In this document: positions 51,035 to 60,212 of the stretch, piece by piece
Layout: every line of letters begins with the position of its first letter
Position numbering within the stretch: position 1 is the stretch's first letter
DNA from: Methylobacterium brachiatum
GTDB taxonomy: Bacteria; Pseudomonadota; Alphaproteobacteria; Rhizobiales; Beijerinckiaceae
Reading direction: 5' to 3'
DNA length: 64,000 bases
NCBI RefSeq assembly: GCF_020523825.1
Contig: NZ_JAJALK010000020.1
Span: 1 to 64,000 of the forward strand
Made by a program: the position numbers and the translations under genes
The notes under the pieces: generated by a model
Seen by the model: only the letters and a program-made list of their open reading frames with translations
Told to the model about the DNA's origin: nothing
Databases searched by the model: none

Positions 51035-51576
51035 TCTTCGAGCCCGTGCCGCCCTATTGGCCAAGCCACTTCCGCATCAAGTTCGCCACGAGTTCGTGGG
51101 AGCGGAACGCCTGCGCGGCGCTCCGCCGCCAGGTCTTCTGCACGGAGCAGCGCATCTTCACCGGGGACGACCGGGACGCCGTCGACGCGCACGCGATCCC
51201 GATCTGTGCCCTCTCGACTCTCGGCGGCGACGCCGACGCGGTCGTCGGCACCGTCCGCATCCACGAAGCGTCGGAGCGTGCCGGCGCATGGTGGGGATCC
51301 CGCTTGGCCGTCGCCGGACCGTTCCGCGGCACCGCTGCCCTGGGAGCCGGGCTCATCCAAGTCGCGGTCTCCTCGGCCCATGCGAGGGGCTGCACGCGGT
51401 TCCTGGCCCACGTGCAGGATCGGAATGTTCCGTTGTTCCAGGCCCTGCATTGGACGAGCCTCGACGAGGTCGAACTGCACGGGCGACCGCATCACCTGAT
51501 GCAGGCAGACCTCGCGGCCTACCCGCCGATGCACGACCCCGAGCACGGGCTCGTCACGTTCCACAAGGCCGCGTGA
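51031..51576 (+). CDS. nitE: GNAT-family N-acyltransferase-like protein, Nit1C type
   Basis: A 181-residue GNAT-fold protein from the ATG at 51031. It reads FKFATSSWERN-like text after PYWPSHFRIK, then CAALRRQVFCTEQRIFTGDD and WGSRLAVAGPFRGTAALGAG, where the acetyl-CoA-binding loop is expected, and RFLAHVQDRNVPLFQALHWT. It is the standard neighbour of the radical SAM gene in these clusters. The acceptor is unknown. Its stop shares a base with the next start. Confidence 0.86.
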   Translation: MIFEPVPPYWPSHFRIKFATSSWERNACAALRRQVFCTEQRIFTGDDRDAVDAHAIPICALSTLGGDADAVVGTVRIHEASERAGAWWGSRLAVAGPFRGTAALGAGLIQVAVSSAHARGCTRFLAHVQDRNVPLFQALHWTSLDEVELHGRPHHLMQADLAAYPPMHDPEHGLVTFHKAA

Positions 51577-52571
51577 TGTCGTCGGGCTTCGACATCCAGT
51601 CCTTGGCCGGCCAGATCCGTGACGCGCGCGGAGTCGCGCACAAGCGCGACATCGATGCCGTGGTCGAGCGGCTCGGGCTGAACAGCCGGCACGACGCGGT
51701 GCCGGTCGGCGACGATTGTGCCGCCATACCGGATGGCGACGGCCACCTGCTGTTCGCCATCGAGGGCTTCCTCGACAGCTTCGTCGCGGCCGATCCGTAT
51801 TTCGCTGGCTATTGCGGCATCATGGTCAACCTCAGCGACATCGCCGCCATGGGTGGGCGCCCGCTCGCGGTAGTCGACGCGCTGTGGAGCCGAGATGCCG
51901 CGGCCGCGGACCCGATCCTGGCAGGCCTGTCCGACGCAGCGGCACTGTACGGCGTCCCGATCGTCGGCGGTCACACCAATACGCGCGCTGAAGCCGGCAA
52001 CCTCGCGGTCGCCGTGCTCGGCCGCGCTGGCCCGCGCCTGCTCACGAGCTTCGACGCGGCGCCCGGCGACGACTTCGTCGCGGCGATCGACCTGCGCGGA
52101 CGCTTCCGCGACCCATACCCGTACTGGGACGCCTCGACCGGCACGGCCGGCGAGCGTCTGCGCGGTGATCTCGCGCTGCTGCCGGGCTTGGCGGAGAGCG
52201 GGCTCTGCCGGGCGGCCAAGGACATCAGCATGGCGGGCGTCGTCGGCACTGCCCTGATGCTGCTGGAATGCTCGCATGTCGGCGGCATCATAGACCTCGA
52301 CGCGATCCCGCGGCCCACCGGTGTCCCGCTCGACCGGTGGCTCACCGCCTTCCCAAGCTTCGGCTACCTTCTGAGCGTGCACCCGGACTGCACGCCGGAC
52401 GTCCTCGCGCGGTTCGCCGAACGGGATATCGCGGTCGCCACGGTCGGTAAGCTCGATGCGAGCCGGGTCGCCCGGGTTCGCGATGCCTCCGGCGGAGAGG
52501 CCGTGGTCTGGGACTTCACGATCAGCCCGCTGATCGGTTGTGGCCAGGATGGCGCGGGTGTCGTCCGATGA
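51576..52571 (+). CDS. nitF: AIR-synthase (PurM)-like protein, Sll0787 family
   Basis: A 331-residue protein with the PurM/ThiL ATP-binding fold. It has GDDCAAIPDGDGHLLFAIEG near residue 45, CGIMVNLSDIAAMGGRPLAV near 80, PIVGGHTNTRAEAGNLAVAV near 130 and CRAAKDISMAGVVGTALMLL near 210, all matching the fold's nucleotide and metal sites. In some clusters it is fused to the GNAT protein; here the two genes touch (TGATG). It may activate an amide or carboxylate using ATP, but the reaction is unknown. Confidence 0.9.
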   Translation: MSSGFDIQSLAGQIRDARGVAHKRDIDAVVERLGLNSRHDAVPVGDDCAAIPDGDGHLLFAIEGFLDSFVAADPYFAGYCGIMVNLSDIAAMGGRPLAVVDALWSRDAAAADPILAGLSDAAALYGVPIVGGHTNTRAEAGNLAVAVLGRAGPRLLTSFDAAPGDDFVAAIDLRGRFRDPYPYWDASTGTAGERLRGDLALLPGLAESGLCRAAKDISMAGVVGTALMLLECSHVGGIIDLDAIPRPTGVPLDRWLTAFPSFGYLLSVHPDCTPDVLARFAERDIAVATVGKLDASRVARVRDASGGEAVVWDFTISPLIGCGQDGAGVVR

Positions 52572-53743
52572 CGCCCCTGCGCATTGCCATCCTGACCCAC
52601 TCCACCAATCCACGGGGCGGCGTCGCGCATTGCCTCGCCCTGGCCGAGGCCCTGTGCGCGCTCGGGCATGAGGCGGTGGTCCACGCGCCCGATCCGTCGG
52701 GGCGCGGCTTCTTTCGCGCGGCCGCCTGCCCGACGGTATCGGTAGCCGCAAAGCCGATCGCCGGCGCAACGGTCGACCTCGTGCGGGCGCGCATCGACGA
52801 TTACCTGCGCCACTTCGCGTCCCCCGCCGCCTGTGACTTCGACGTCTTTCACGCCCATTGCGGCATCGGCGGCAATGCCCTCGCGACGCTGAAACACCGC
52901 CGCTTGATCCCCGGCTTCGTGCGCACGGTCCACCACGTCGACAGCTTCGCCGACCCGGTGCTCGCGACGTGGCAGGATCGCTCGATTCGTGAGGCCACGC
53001 ACCTGCTCTGTGTCAGCCGCACCTGGGCCGACCGGATCGCGACCGATCGCGGTGCGGAGATCGGTGTCGTCGGGAACGGCGTGGACTTGGCGATGTACCA
53101 GGAGGCGCCGAGCGAAGCCGATCTGATTGTGAGGGAGCGCTGGGGCCTCGGTGCCGGGCCGGTCGTCCTGAGCGTCGGTGGCTTCGAGGCGCGCAAGAAT
53201 ACGGCCGGGATCATCGAGGCTTTCGCGCTCTTGCGTCGACGCCATCGCCAAGCGCAGCTCGTGGTCGTCGGCGGCGCATCGCTCCTCGATCACGCCTCCT
53301 ATGGCGCCCACTGCCGCGCCACTCTGCAAGCCCATGGGCTTGCGATCGGGCGCGGCGAGGCGGTGATCGAGACCGGGCCCGTCTCGCAGGAGGAGATGCC
53401 GGCCTTCTATCGCAGAGCGGCCGTCCTCGCCTTTCCATCCTGGACGGAGGGTTTCGGGCTCTGCGTCCTGGAGGCGATGGCCTGCGGCACCCCGGCGATC
53501 GTCTCTCGCCTGCCGCCCTTCACCGAGTACCTCCGGAGTGACGACGCCCTCTTCGTCGATCCCGGCGATCCCCGGGCCATCGCCGACGCCATGACGGCCG
53601 CCCTGGCCCCGATGACGCGCGCGAGGCTGCGGGTTGCCGGTTCGACCCGGGCCGCCGCTCATTCCTGGGGCGCCTGCGCCGAGCGTCACCTCGATACTTA
53701 CGCGGCCTGCGCCCGCGTCGAACGGGAGCCGATCCATGCCTGA
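52568..53743 (+). CDS. Glycosyltransferase, MSMEG_0565 family (GT4 type)
   Basis: A 391-residue GT-B glycosyltransferase. The N-terminal domain reads RIAILTHSTNPRGGVAHCLA with the glycine-rich loop and DFDVFHAHCGIGGNALATLK. The C-terminal domain has GPVVLSVGGFEARKNTAGII and the donor-binding FPSWTEGFGLCVLEAMACGT with the EX7E-type pair. It starts four bases before the nitF stop (ATGA). It is present in many, not all, Nit1C clusters and suggests that a glycosylated metabolite is made. Confidence 0.9.
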   Translation: MTPLRIAILTHSTNPRGGVAHCLALAEALCALGHEAVVHAPDPSGRGFFRAAACPTVSVAAKPIAGATVDLVRARIDDYLRHFASPAACDFDVFHAHCGIGGNALATLKHRRLIPGFVRTVHHVDSFADPVLATWQDRSIREATHLLCVSRTWADRIATDRGAEIGVVGNGVDLAMYQEAPSEADLIVRERWGLGAGPVVLSVGGFEARKNTAGIIEAFALLRRRHRQAQLVVVGGASLLDHASYGAHCRATLQAHGLAIGRGEAVIETGPVSQEEMPAFYRRAAVLAFPSWTEGFGLCVLEAMACGTPAIVSRLPPFTEYLRSDDALFVDPGDPRAIADAMTAALAPMTRARLRVAGSTRAAAHSWGACAERHLDTYAACARVEREPIHA

Positions 53744-54017
53744 GATGCACTTCCACATCCGCTGGCCCGATGGCCGGCGCGAGGCCTGCTACTCGCCCTC
53801 CCTCATCGTGAAGGATTTCCTCGCGGTCGGCGAAAGCTACGCCCTCGACGCCTTCGTTGAGAAGACCCGCACGGCCCTCACAATCGCGAGTGAGCGGGTG
53901 CGCGAGAAATACGGCTTCGCGTGCTCGTCGGCGATGGCCCAGCTCGCCCGGATCGAGACCGCGGCGAAGCAGCAGGACCCCGGGGGCCTCGTCACGGTCG
54001 AGACCTTCGAGTCCTGA
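53736..54017 (+). CDS. nitG: MSMEG_0570-family nitrogen-starvation protein
   Basis: A 93-residue protein from the ATG at 53736, overlapping the glycosyltransferase gene by eight bases. It reads MPEMHFHIRWPDGRREACYS, SLIVKDFLAVGESYALDAFV and ERVREKYGFACSSAMAQLAR, the pattern of the short protein that always accompanies the cluster. It is soluble, with no known catalytic motif; a carrier or scaffold role is conceivable. The gene symbol follows the published nit order as I recall it. Confidence 0.87.
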   Translation: MPEMHFHIRWPDGRREACYSPSLIVKDFLAVGESYALDAFVEKTRTALTIASERVREKYGFACSSAMAQLARIETAAKQQDPGGLVTVETFES

Positions 54018-54055
54018 ACCCGGCGCCTTCCTCGAAGCATCGCGGAGTTAGAGCC

Positions 54056-55324
54056 ATGACGTCCACGCCCCGTCACGTCCCCGTCGCCATCGTCGGCGGT
54101 GGCCAGGCCGGTCTCTCGGTCAGCTATCACCTGAAGCAGCGTGGGATCGATCATCTCGTCTTCGAGAAGGCATCCGCGGCGCACACGTGGTCGAGCCAGC
54201 GCTGGGACACGTTCTGCCTGGTCACGCCGAATTGGCAGTGCGACCTGCCCGGCCATCCCTACGACGGGCCGGATCCGGACGGGTTCATGAAGAAGGATGA
54301 GATCGTCGCGTATCTGAAGAACTTCGTGGCGAAGGTGAACCCGCCGATCCGGGAGGGTGTCGCAGTCACACGCGTCGAACGGCGCGACGACGGGACCTTC
54401 TCGGTCCAGACCTCGGACGGCGACTTCACGGCGAACGAGGTCGTGGTCGCCTCGGGCGGCTATCACACCCCGATCATACCGCGCATGGCCGAGAAATTGC
54501 CGGGGTCGGTCACGCAGATTCACTCGAACCAGTATCGCAACCCGGCCCAACTGCCGGAGGGCGAGGTTCTGGTGGTCGGCTCAGGTCAATCCGGCGCGCA
54601 GATCGCTGAAGATCTGCATCTCGCCGGTCGCACAGTGCATCTCGCGGTAGGCGACGCGCCACGCTGCGCCCGGTTCTACCGCGGCCGCGACGTCGTCACG
54701 TGGCTCGCCGATATGGGCTATTACGAGATGACCGTCGACAACCATCCGCTGCGCGACGGCGTCCGCGACAACACCAACCACTACGTGACCGGGCGCGACG
54801 GTGGCCGGGACATCGATCTGCGTCGCTTCGCCAAGGAGGGCATGAAGCTCTACGGTGTCCTGGAAGATTTTGAGGATGGCAGCCTACGCTTCCGCGACAA
54901 TCTCAAGCGCTCACTCGACGGGGCCGACCGCACGTACAACGGCATCAACGCGGCCATCGACAAGTACATTGCCGAAAACAACGTCGATGCTCCGGTGCAG
55001 GCGCACTACACCCCCGTTTGGGAGCCGGGCGAGCCCATCACCCGTCTTGCCCTCGAAGGCTCCGGCATCACCGCGATCGTCTGGTGCATCGGTTTCACGC
55101 CGGACTTCCGATGGCTCGACGCGTCCGTGTTCAACGGAGCGGGAAACCCCAAGCACAAGCGTGGCGTGACGCAGGAGGACGGCGTCTATTTCATCGGTCT
55201 GCCCTGGTTGAATACCTGGGGCTCGGGCCGCTTCGGCGCAGTCGGCCGCGATGCCGAGTTCGTCGCGCAGAGGATCCAGACGCACCTCGGCGCCGAGCGG
55301 TTCGCCCTGAAGTTCGCCGTTTAG
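54056..55324 (+). CDS. nitH: Flavin-dependent oxidoreductase, MSMEG_0569 family
   Basis: A 422-residue flavoprotein of the monooxygenase type. The FAD site is VAIVGGGQAGLSVSYHLKQR at the N-terminus and the NADPH site VLVVGSGQSGAQIAEDLHLA near residue 175. Between them RWDTFCLVTPNWQCDLPGHP is distinctive of the Nit1C family, and the C-terminal FAD segment reads GVYFIGLPWLNTWGSGRFGA. It may oxidise cyanide or a cyanide adduct before the nitrilase step; that is inferred from published work on the cluster. It is the last gene of the operon. Confidence 0.92.
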   Translation: MTSTPRHVPVAIVGGGQAGLSVSYHLKQRGIDHLVFEKASAAHTWSSQRWDTFCLVTPNWQCDLPGHPYDGPDPDGFMKKDEIVAYLKNFVAKVNPPIREGVAVTRVERRDDGTFSVQTSDGDFTANEVVVASGGYHTPIIPRMAEKLPGSVTQIHSNQYRNPAQLPEGEVLVVGSGQSGAQIAEDLHLAGRTVHLAVGDAPRCARFYRGRDVVTWLADMGYYEMTVDNHPLRDGVRDNTNHYVTGRDGGRDIDLRRFAKEGMKLYGVLEDFEDGSLRFRDNLKRSLDGADRTYNGINAAIDKYIAENNVDAPVQAHYTPVWEPGEPITRLALEGSGITAIVWCIGFTPDFRWLDASVFNGAGNPKHKRGVTQEDGVYFIGLPWLNTWGSGRFGAVGRDAEFVAQRIQTHLGAERFALKFAV

Positions 55325-55979
55325 ATGAAGCGCTCCCGAAGCGGCCGCTGGTACGGCACCGATGGCTGCCTCAGCCGGTGTTTGAGACAGCCTCGCCATC
55401 GCGTTATCTCGGGCGCGGGTTGATCAAGCCTCGAAGCCTGATGCCGCGCGGCCGCTCACCTGCGCGTAGGAGAAGGCCTGCGCAGCTAACCTTCAGGCAT
55501 CGTGGCGTTGGATTGTCCCTCCAGCATGCTGCCCGCCCCACATGGGATATGCCGAACCTCTGTGTAGACGGTCTGTTTGAGAACAGGCCGTGGAAAGCGC
55601 TGGGACATCGTTCGTGAGAGTTGATTGCTCAAGCGCCCGATAGAGGCACGGCTAAGTCCTAAGCGGTCGTCCTTGCTGGCATCTTCTCTATGCCTCAGCC
55701 GTGCGAGCGAGCGAGCTCCGGCATGCTTCGATCCGGCCGCCGACAAGCGTGCTTTCGCAGCAACATGAGCGCACCCCCTCGTATCGCTCGTCATTTTTAC
55801 AGTAGACTCAAAGTCAAACAATGACACACTTATAGTCGATATGGGAATGCGTACAAATTGATCGCGTTTCCATACAACTAAGACGCTGAAGTCCAACAAA
55901 ACAACCGATCGGTATCTGCGCCGGGGCTTTTCGGCGAACGGGAACGCTCGGCCTGCGCCCGGCAAAAAGGGGATTGAGG
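55325..55979. other. Spacer and promoter region, no gene
   Basis: The first 450 bases are GC-rich without a supportable frame. The last 200 bases are AT-richer (near 55795-55870: TTTTTACAGTAGACTCAAAG, CAATGACACACTTATAG), as expected for the promoter of the following outer-membrane protein gene. No defined operator was recognised. Confidence 0.5.
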
Positions 55980-56951
55980 ATGCTGAACAGGATCACGGCA
56001 ACGCTCGCGGGCGCTGCGGCCGTCGCGTTGAGCGCGACGGCCGCCTTCGCCCAAGCCACAACGATTCCGGGCGAGCAAGTCGGCCTCGCCGCCGGCGCGC
56101 CGTTGCCCGAGGGCCTCTACGCGGTCGACACCTTCATTTACCGTCGCACGGATCAGCCCTTCTCGCCCGACACCGCGATCAACGTCCCGTTCCTGCTCTG
56201 GTCGACCCCGCTGACACCTTTCGGCGGCCGCATCGAAGCGCTCGTCGCTCAGCCCACCGTTTTCGCCTTCACCCGCAACGGCGCCGGCCAGCGAAACAAG
56301 GATATCTCGATCAACGTCGGCACCCTCCTTGCCGGCATCTGGGCGTTCGACCTCGGCAACAATTTCGGCGTCAGTTTCCTGGGCGGCGTTCACTTGAACG
56401 ACCTCGATGCCGGTCGCGGCTCGCTCGGGACCGGTTTGGCTGGAACGCCGGTGCTGCCGCAATTCTCTTCGAACACGTACAGGTTCGGCGTCGCCGGCAG
56501 CTACACCGGCGACGGCTGGAACATCACCGCCAACCTGACCGGCAACGTCTACGACACGCCCGGCCGCTTCGGCGGTCCCGTCGGTGCAGCGATCGGCCCA
56601 ATCCGCCTCTCGGATGCAATCCTGCTGGATCTGACCGCCACGAAGAAGTTCGGCAACTTCGAGATCGGCCCGGTCGCCTACGGTGTCTACAACTTCGACA
56701 CCAGCCAGTTCAGCGCCGCGAACGGCAATCGCGGCCGCTTCGCCGTCGGTGGCCTCATCGGTTACGATTTCAAGGCCTTCACCGTTCAGGCGTATGTGGC
56801 ACGCGACGTGGTCACCGGTGCCCAGTACACGAACGCGCTCGGCCGGACCCGAGACAATTATTCGACCGACGGCTTCGTCCGCTTCGTCGTCCCGCTCTAC
56901 ACCCCGCCGGCGCCGGCTGCGGTGGTAGCCCCGCTGATCCGCAAGGGCTGA
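55980..56951 (+). CDS. Outer-membrane SphA/MetA-pathway-type channel protein
   Basis: A 323-residue exported beta-barrel protein. The ATG at 55980 follows GGGGATTGAGG. The signal peptide is MLNRITATLAGAAAVALSAT with cleavage near AFA-QA. The mature sequence begins GEQVGLAAGAPLPEGLYAVD and shows alternating strands (WAFDLGNNFGVSFLGGVHLN, WNITANLTGNVYDTPGRFGG) of the family linked to uptake of phenolic and other small hydrophobic compounds. It lies after the Nit1C cluster on the same strand but 655 bases away, so it has its own promoter. Confidence 0.82.
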   Translation: MLNRITATLAGAAAVALSATAAFAQATTIPGEQVGLAAGAPLPEGLYAVDTFIYRRTDQPFSPDTAINVPFLLWSTPLTPFGGRIEALVAQPTVFAFTRNGAGQRNKDISINVGTLLAGIWAFDLGNNFGVSFLGGVHLNDLDAGRGSLGTGLAGTPVLPQFSSNTYRFGVAGSYTGDGWNITANLTGNVYDTPGRFGGPVGAAIGPIRLSDAILLDLTATKKFGNFEIGPVAYGVYNFDTSQFSAANGNRGRFAVGGLIGYDFKAFTVQAYVARDVVTGAQYTNALGRTRDNYSTDGFVRFVVPLYTPPAPAAVVAPLIRKG

Positions 56952-57040
56952 CGCCAAGCGCTCATCCACCACGATCCGCACGCGGCCGTGGTGCACACGG
57001 AATCGAAGTGGAAATCCTTCCCAAGGTCCACGCTTCGATA

Positions 57041-57084
57041 GGGGCCGAGCGGCCCGGTCTCAACAGCTAAGCCCGCTCGGCCCC
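57041..57084 (+). terminator. Terminator-like hairpin after the outer-membrane protein gene
   Basis: A perfect 12-bp stem, GGGGCCGAGCGG (57041-57052) with CCGCTCGGCCCC (57073-57084), around a 20-base loop. It lies 90 bases after the stop codon. No T tract follows. Confidence 0.65.
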
Positions 57085-57558
57085 GCTGGCACACGGGGAT
57101 GGTACAAAGTTGCCGAAACGACCGTCGTGACAGAGGCTGTGGCCCTGTACCAAATAGGCTGGATTCATCGATTATTTTTGGCCGCAAGTACTTGGACGGC
57201 CAACACTCGCTTTGCTTGGAAGTTTGTCCGATACTAGCTATACCGATATCGGCCAAGCCCGGTCTACCGCTCGGCTCTTATAGTTGCCGTATTGCCCCTC
57301 TCTGCGCGACCGGGAGCAAATAACGGGTCTGCATGTTCGACAACGGCCACATCATCCGCGAGGGACAGGTTTCGACTCTACGAATGGATCCAACCCCTAT
57401 GAGAGAGTTCATGGGGCCAGTATCCCAAGATGCTCGCCACCAAGCCGCATTTTTCCGCGAGGTCTTCATATCTGCAGGCGTGCCAGTAAAACTCAGCCGG
57501 CGCGCACAGATCCTGCAAGTCCGACAGCCCAGATCACTGTCAAATTCGCATCGCCGGA
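57085..57558. other. No convincing gene
   Basis: Frames on both strands are open for 80-100 codons but show no motif, no good ribosome site and no coding bias. One plus-strand frame from 57333 (MFDNGHIIREGQVSTLRMDP) is the least unlikely, but I do not support it. Confidence 0.5.
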
Positions 57559-58464
57559 TCAGGATTGCCCGCAGAGCCTGTAATTTTTCGGTGTGAGGCC
57601 CGTCACCCGGCGAAACGCTGTCGCTAGATGGCTCTGGCTTGAGAAGCCCGTATCCAGCGCGATCGAGGTGACGGTGAGATCGGTCGAGAGGAGCAGGTTT
57701 TTGGCCCGCTCCACCCGGCGTGACAGCACGTATTGATGGACCGTCGTGCCCCATTGCCGGAGACAGGAGCGGGACAAGGAGCGTGCGGATACGCCGACCT
57801 CGCCCGCGATGGCCTCGAGGGACAGATCGTCGGCAAGGCGGTCCTCGATCAGGTCGCGGACGCGCCTCATCTCGCCGCAATCGAGCACCTGCCTGTCTGG
57901 GCCCCGCCGCGATGAGCGGCCGTTGGCTGTGTAGATCCGAACGAGTCGCACAACCATGGCGTGGACCAACTCGTCGACGTAGAGCGCCGACGAGGGATCC
58001 GGCTCCTCCCGCATGATCTCCAGGATAGCCAGCGCCAACTGCTCCAAGAGCGGGTCGGACGTCCCGAGCGGAACGTCGAGTTCGACGCGTGGGGCGGTCG
58101 CGCTGCACATCTGGCGCGCGGTCTCGTCGATCAATCCCTGGCGGAGATGCATCGCCAGCATCTCTGAGCGCCCCCGTCTCTGCCATTCGCTCTCGTCATG
58201 GGCCGGGATCAGGTGGAACTGGCGGGGACGCAGCGTGTGCGTTTCGGTCATGCCGCCGCGCCCGATGCGCCGGCGGATCTGGGCGGGACGATTGACGCAG
58301 TAGCCGAGGCAGGGGTTGCCGACCGGGTCGAGTGTCCCCGTCCAGGGCTCTACGGCGACGTGCTGCGCGTGGATGTCCCGCCAGCCCCGCCCCGTGCTGC
58401 GGGCCAATGCAATGTTCTTCGGCCAGGAGCCGATGTCACGCGTCTGCATCGTCGTGACCGTCAT
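57559..58464 (-). CDS. AraC-family transcriptional regulator
   Basis: A 301-residue regulator. The N-terminal effector region (RPRQFHLIPAHDESEWQRRG, EMLAMHLRQGLIDETARQMC) is followed by a C-terminal double HTH: LSLEAIAGEVGVSARSLSRS (first helix-turn-helix) and RAKNLLLSTDLTVTSIALDT, then GFSSQSHLATAFRRVTGLTP, the classical AraC signature. It is divergent from the Old Yellow Enzyme gene with 256 bases between them and probably controls it. A later start at MQTRDIG (58449) is possible. Confidence 0.9.
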   Translation of the reverse strand: MTVTTMQTRDIGSWPKNIALARSTGRGWRDIHAQHVAVEPWTGTLDPVGNPCLGYCVNRPAQIRRRIGRGGMTETHTLRPRQFHLIPAHDESEWQRRGRSEMLAMHLRQGLIDETARQMCSATAPRVELDVPLGTSDPLLEQLALAILEIMREEPDPSSALYVDELVHAMVVRLVRIYTANGRSSRRGPDRQVLDCGEMRRVRDLIEDRLADDLSLEAIAGEVGVSARSLSRSCLRQWGTTVHQYVLSRRVERAKNLLLSTDLTVTSIALDTGFSSQSHLATAFRRVTGLTPKNYRLCGQS

Positions 58465-58720
58465 GGCCTCAATCTCACTGATACGCCCCGCCGGCGCATC
58501 CTCGCCTCACGATGTCCGGAATCTGTTCGAACCCGGCATGAATTTGGAAGAACGCCCTCAGAGGCTAAGCGCAGTCTAGTGCTCGAACAAGTCATCGACC
58601 GAGAAGATCCAGGCATCTAGCTGCCTGTTCATCGGCAGTATTGGCTTATTTTTCGAGCAGATCGCTCGCTTCTCCGGCAGGATGCTTGGCCGGACGGGGC
58701 GGGCGGGGAGACCAAGCCCG

Positions 58721-59884
58721 ATGTCCTCACTGTTCAGCGAACTCCGGGTTCGCGACGTCACGCTGCGCAATCGCATCGCGGTCTCGCCAATGACCCAGTT
58801 CTCGTCGCCGGACGGACTCGTGAACGACTGGCACCTGGCGCATCTGGGCTCGAAGGCGGCAGGGGGCGCTGCCCTCGTCGTGGTGGAGCAGGCGGCCGTC
58901 TCGCCGGAGGGCCGCATGTCCACCCAGTGCGCCGGTATCTGGAACGACGCGCAGGGCGAGGCCCTGGCGCGCATCGCCCGCTTCGTGGCGTCCGTCGGGG
59001 CGGTCCCTGGCATCCAGCTCGGCCACACCGGCCGCCGGGGCTGCGTCGAGCCTCCGTGGAAGGGCGGCGGCCATCTGCCGGACGACCATCCCGACGCGTG
59101 GGAGATGATCGGCCCCTCCGCCGACGCCTTCGGCGGAGCCATGCCGCGGGTCCCGCGCGCCATGACGCACGACGATATCGCGACGGTGACGCGCCAATAC
59201 GCCGAGGCTGCGCGCCGCGCGCGGGAGGCCGGTTTCCAGTGGCTGGAGATCCACTGCGCACACGGCTTCCTGCTGTCGAGCTTCTTCTCGCCCCTGGCCA
59301 ACCGGCGCACCGACGCATACGGCGGCGACTTCGCCGGGCGCAGCCGGTTGCTCATCGAGGTCTTCGAGGCGGTACGCTCGGAATGGCCCGAGCGGCTGCC
59401 GCTCTCCATGCGGTTCGGCGTGACGGAGTTCGCGCCCGGCGGCCAGACCATCGACGAGTCGGTCGAATTGGCCCGGCTGCTCGCCCCTCGGGGCCTCGAC
59501 CTCGTAGACGTTTCCTTCGGCGGCAACTCGGGCCGCGCCCAGACGCCGTGGGACGAGGAGGGGTTCATGGTCCCGGCTGCGCAACGCATCCGGGAGGAGG
59601 CGGGCGTCCTGACCGCTGCGAACTGGAACCTCGCCGATCCCGTCTTCGCTGAGGCGATCGTCAAGGAAGGTCAGGTCGACCTCGTCATGCTCGGCCGGCC
59701 GATGCTCGCCAACCCCCATTGGCCCGTCTACGCGGCGATGGTTCTTGGCGAGGCGCGTCCTTACGACATGCTGCCGGTCCAGTTCAGCACGTGGCTCAAC
59801 AAGTATCAGCGTAGCCGCGTCAACAACGGCTTCGGCCGCGTGGTCGCCGACGCTCCGGGCGATGCGCCGAAAGCTGCCGAGTAA
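58721..59884 (+). CDS. NADH:flavin oxidoreductase (Old Yellow Enzyme family)
   Basis: A 387-residue FMN TIM-barrel ene-reductase, YqjM/xenobiotic-reductase-like. It begins MSSLFSELRVRDVTLRNRIA, with AVSPMTQFSSPDGLVNDWHL where FMN is held, PGIQLGHTGRRGCVEPPWKG, and EIHCAHGFLLSSFFSPLANR, then TDAYGGDFAGRSRLLIEVFE, the strongest family signature. VDLVMLGRPMLANPHWPVYA is the late phosphate-binding region. It reduces activated C=C bonds, probably to detoxify electrophiles. It is divergent from the AraC regulator. Confidence 0.92.
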   Translation: MSSLFSELRVRDVTLRNRIAVSPMTQFSSPDGLVNDWHLAHLGSKAAGGAALVVVEQAAVSPEGRMSTQCAGIWNDAQGEALARIARFVASVGAVPGIQLGHTGRRGCVEPPWKGGGHLPDDHPDAWEMIGPSADAFGGAMPRVPRAMTHDDIATVTRQYAEAARRAREAGFQWLEIHCAHGFLLSSFFSPLANRRTDAYGGDFAGRSRLLIEVFEAVRSEWPERLPLSMRFGVTEFAPGGQTIDESVELARLLAPRGLDLVDVSFGGNSGRAQTPWDEEGFMVPAAQRIREEAGVLTAANWNLADPVFAEAIVKEGQVDLVMLGRPMLANPHWPVYAAMVLGEARPYDMLPVQFSTWLNKYQRSRVNNGFGRVVADAPGDAPKAAE

Positions 59885-59935
59885 TCCTCGATCTCACCCC
59901 TGTTTGTCCCACTGCTCTGAGCCGGAGTGCGACTG

Positions 59936-60199
59936 ATGCCTGTCCAACGAACACCGACCGCGGCGCCGAACAACGACCTGCCGCAAGCCCGCCTCGGCTG
60001 GATCATGGCCGCCATCCAGACGCTGATCTACGGCAGCTTCGTCGGCACCTTCATCGTCTCGCCCGCCACTATGACGCGGCCGATCGCACCCGGGATGGCC
60101 GTGACGGTCGGCACCGTCGGCGGTCTCCTCGCCATCCTGTCCACCATGATCCTGACGGGGCTCTACGTCCTGCTCGCCAACCGTCTCACCGCGCGCTGA
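59936..60199 (+). CDS. DUF485-like small membrane protein
   Basis: An 87-residue membrane protein from the ATG at 59936, nine bases after GCCGGAG. It has two membrane segments (LGWIMAAIQTLIYGSFVGTF and TVGTVGGLLAILSTMILTGL) and ends YVLLANRLTAR, matching the small partner encoded before ActP-type symporters. It is 13 bases upstream of the symporter gene and is presumably an accessory subunit. Confidence 0.78.
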   Translation: MPVQRTPTAAPNNDLPQARLGWIMAAIQTLIYGSFVGTFIVSPATMTRPIAPGMAVTVGTVGGLLAILSTMILTGLYVLLANRLTAR

Positions 60200-60212
60200 G
60201 GAGGCAGACACC

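Noticed and set aside
57333..57596. 87-codon frame MFDNGHIIREGQVSTL...
   Set aside because: No ribosome site, no recognisable motif, and it overlaps the end of the AraC gene on the other strand.
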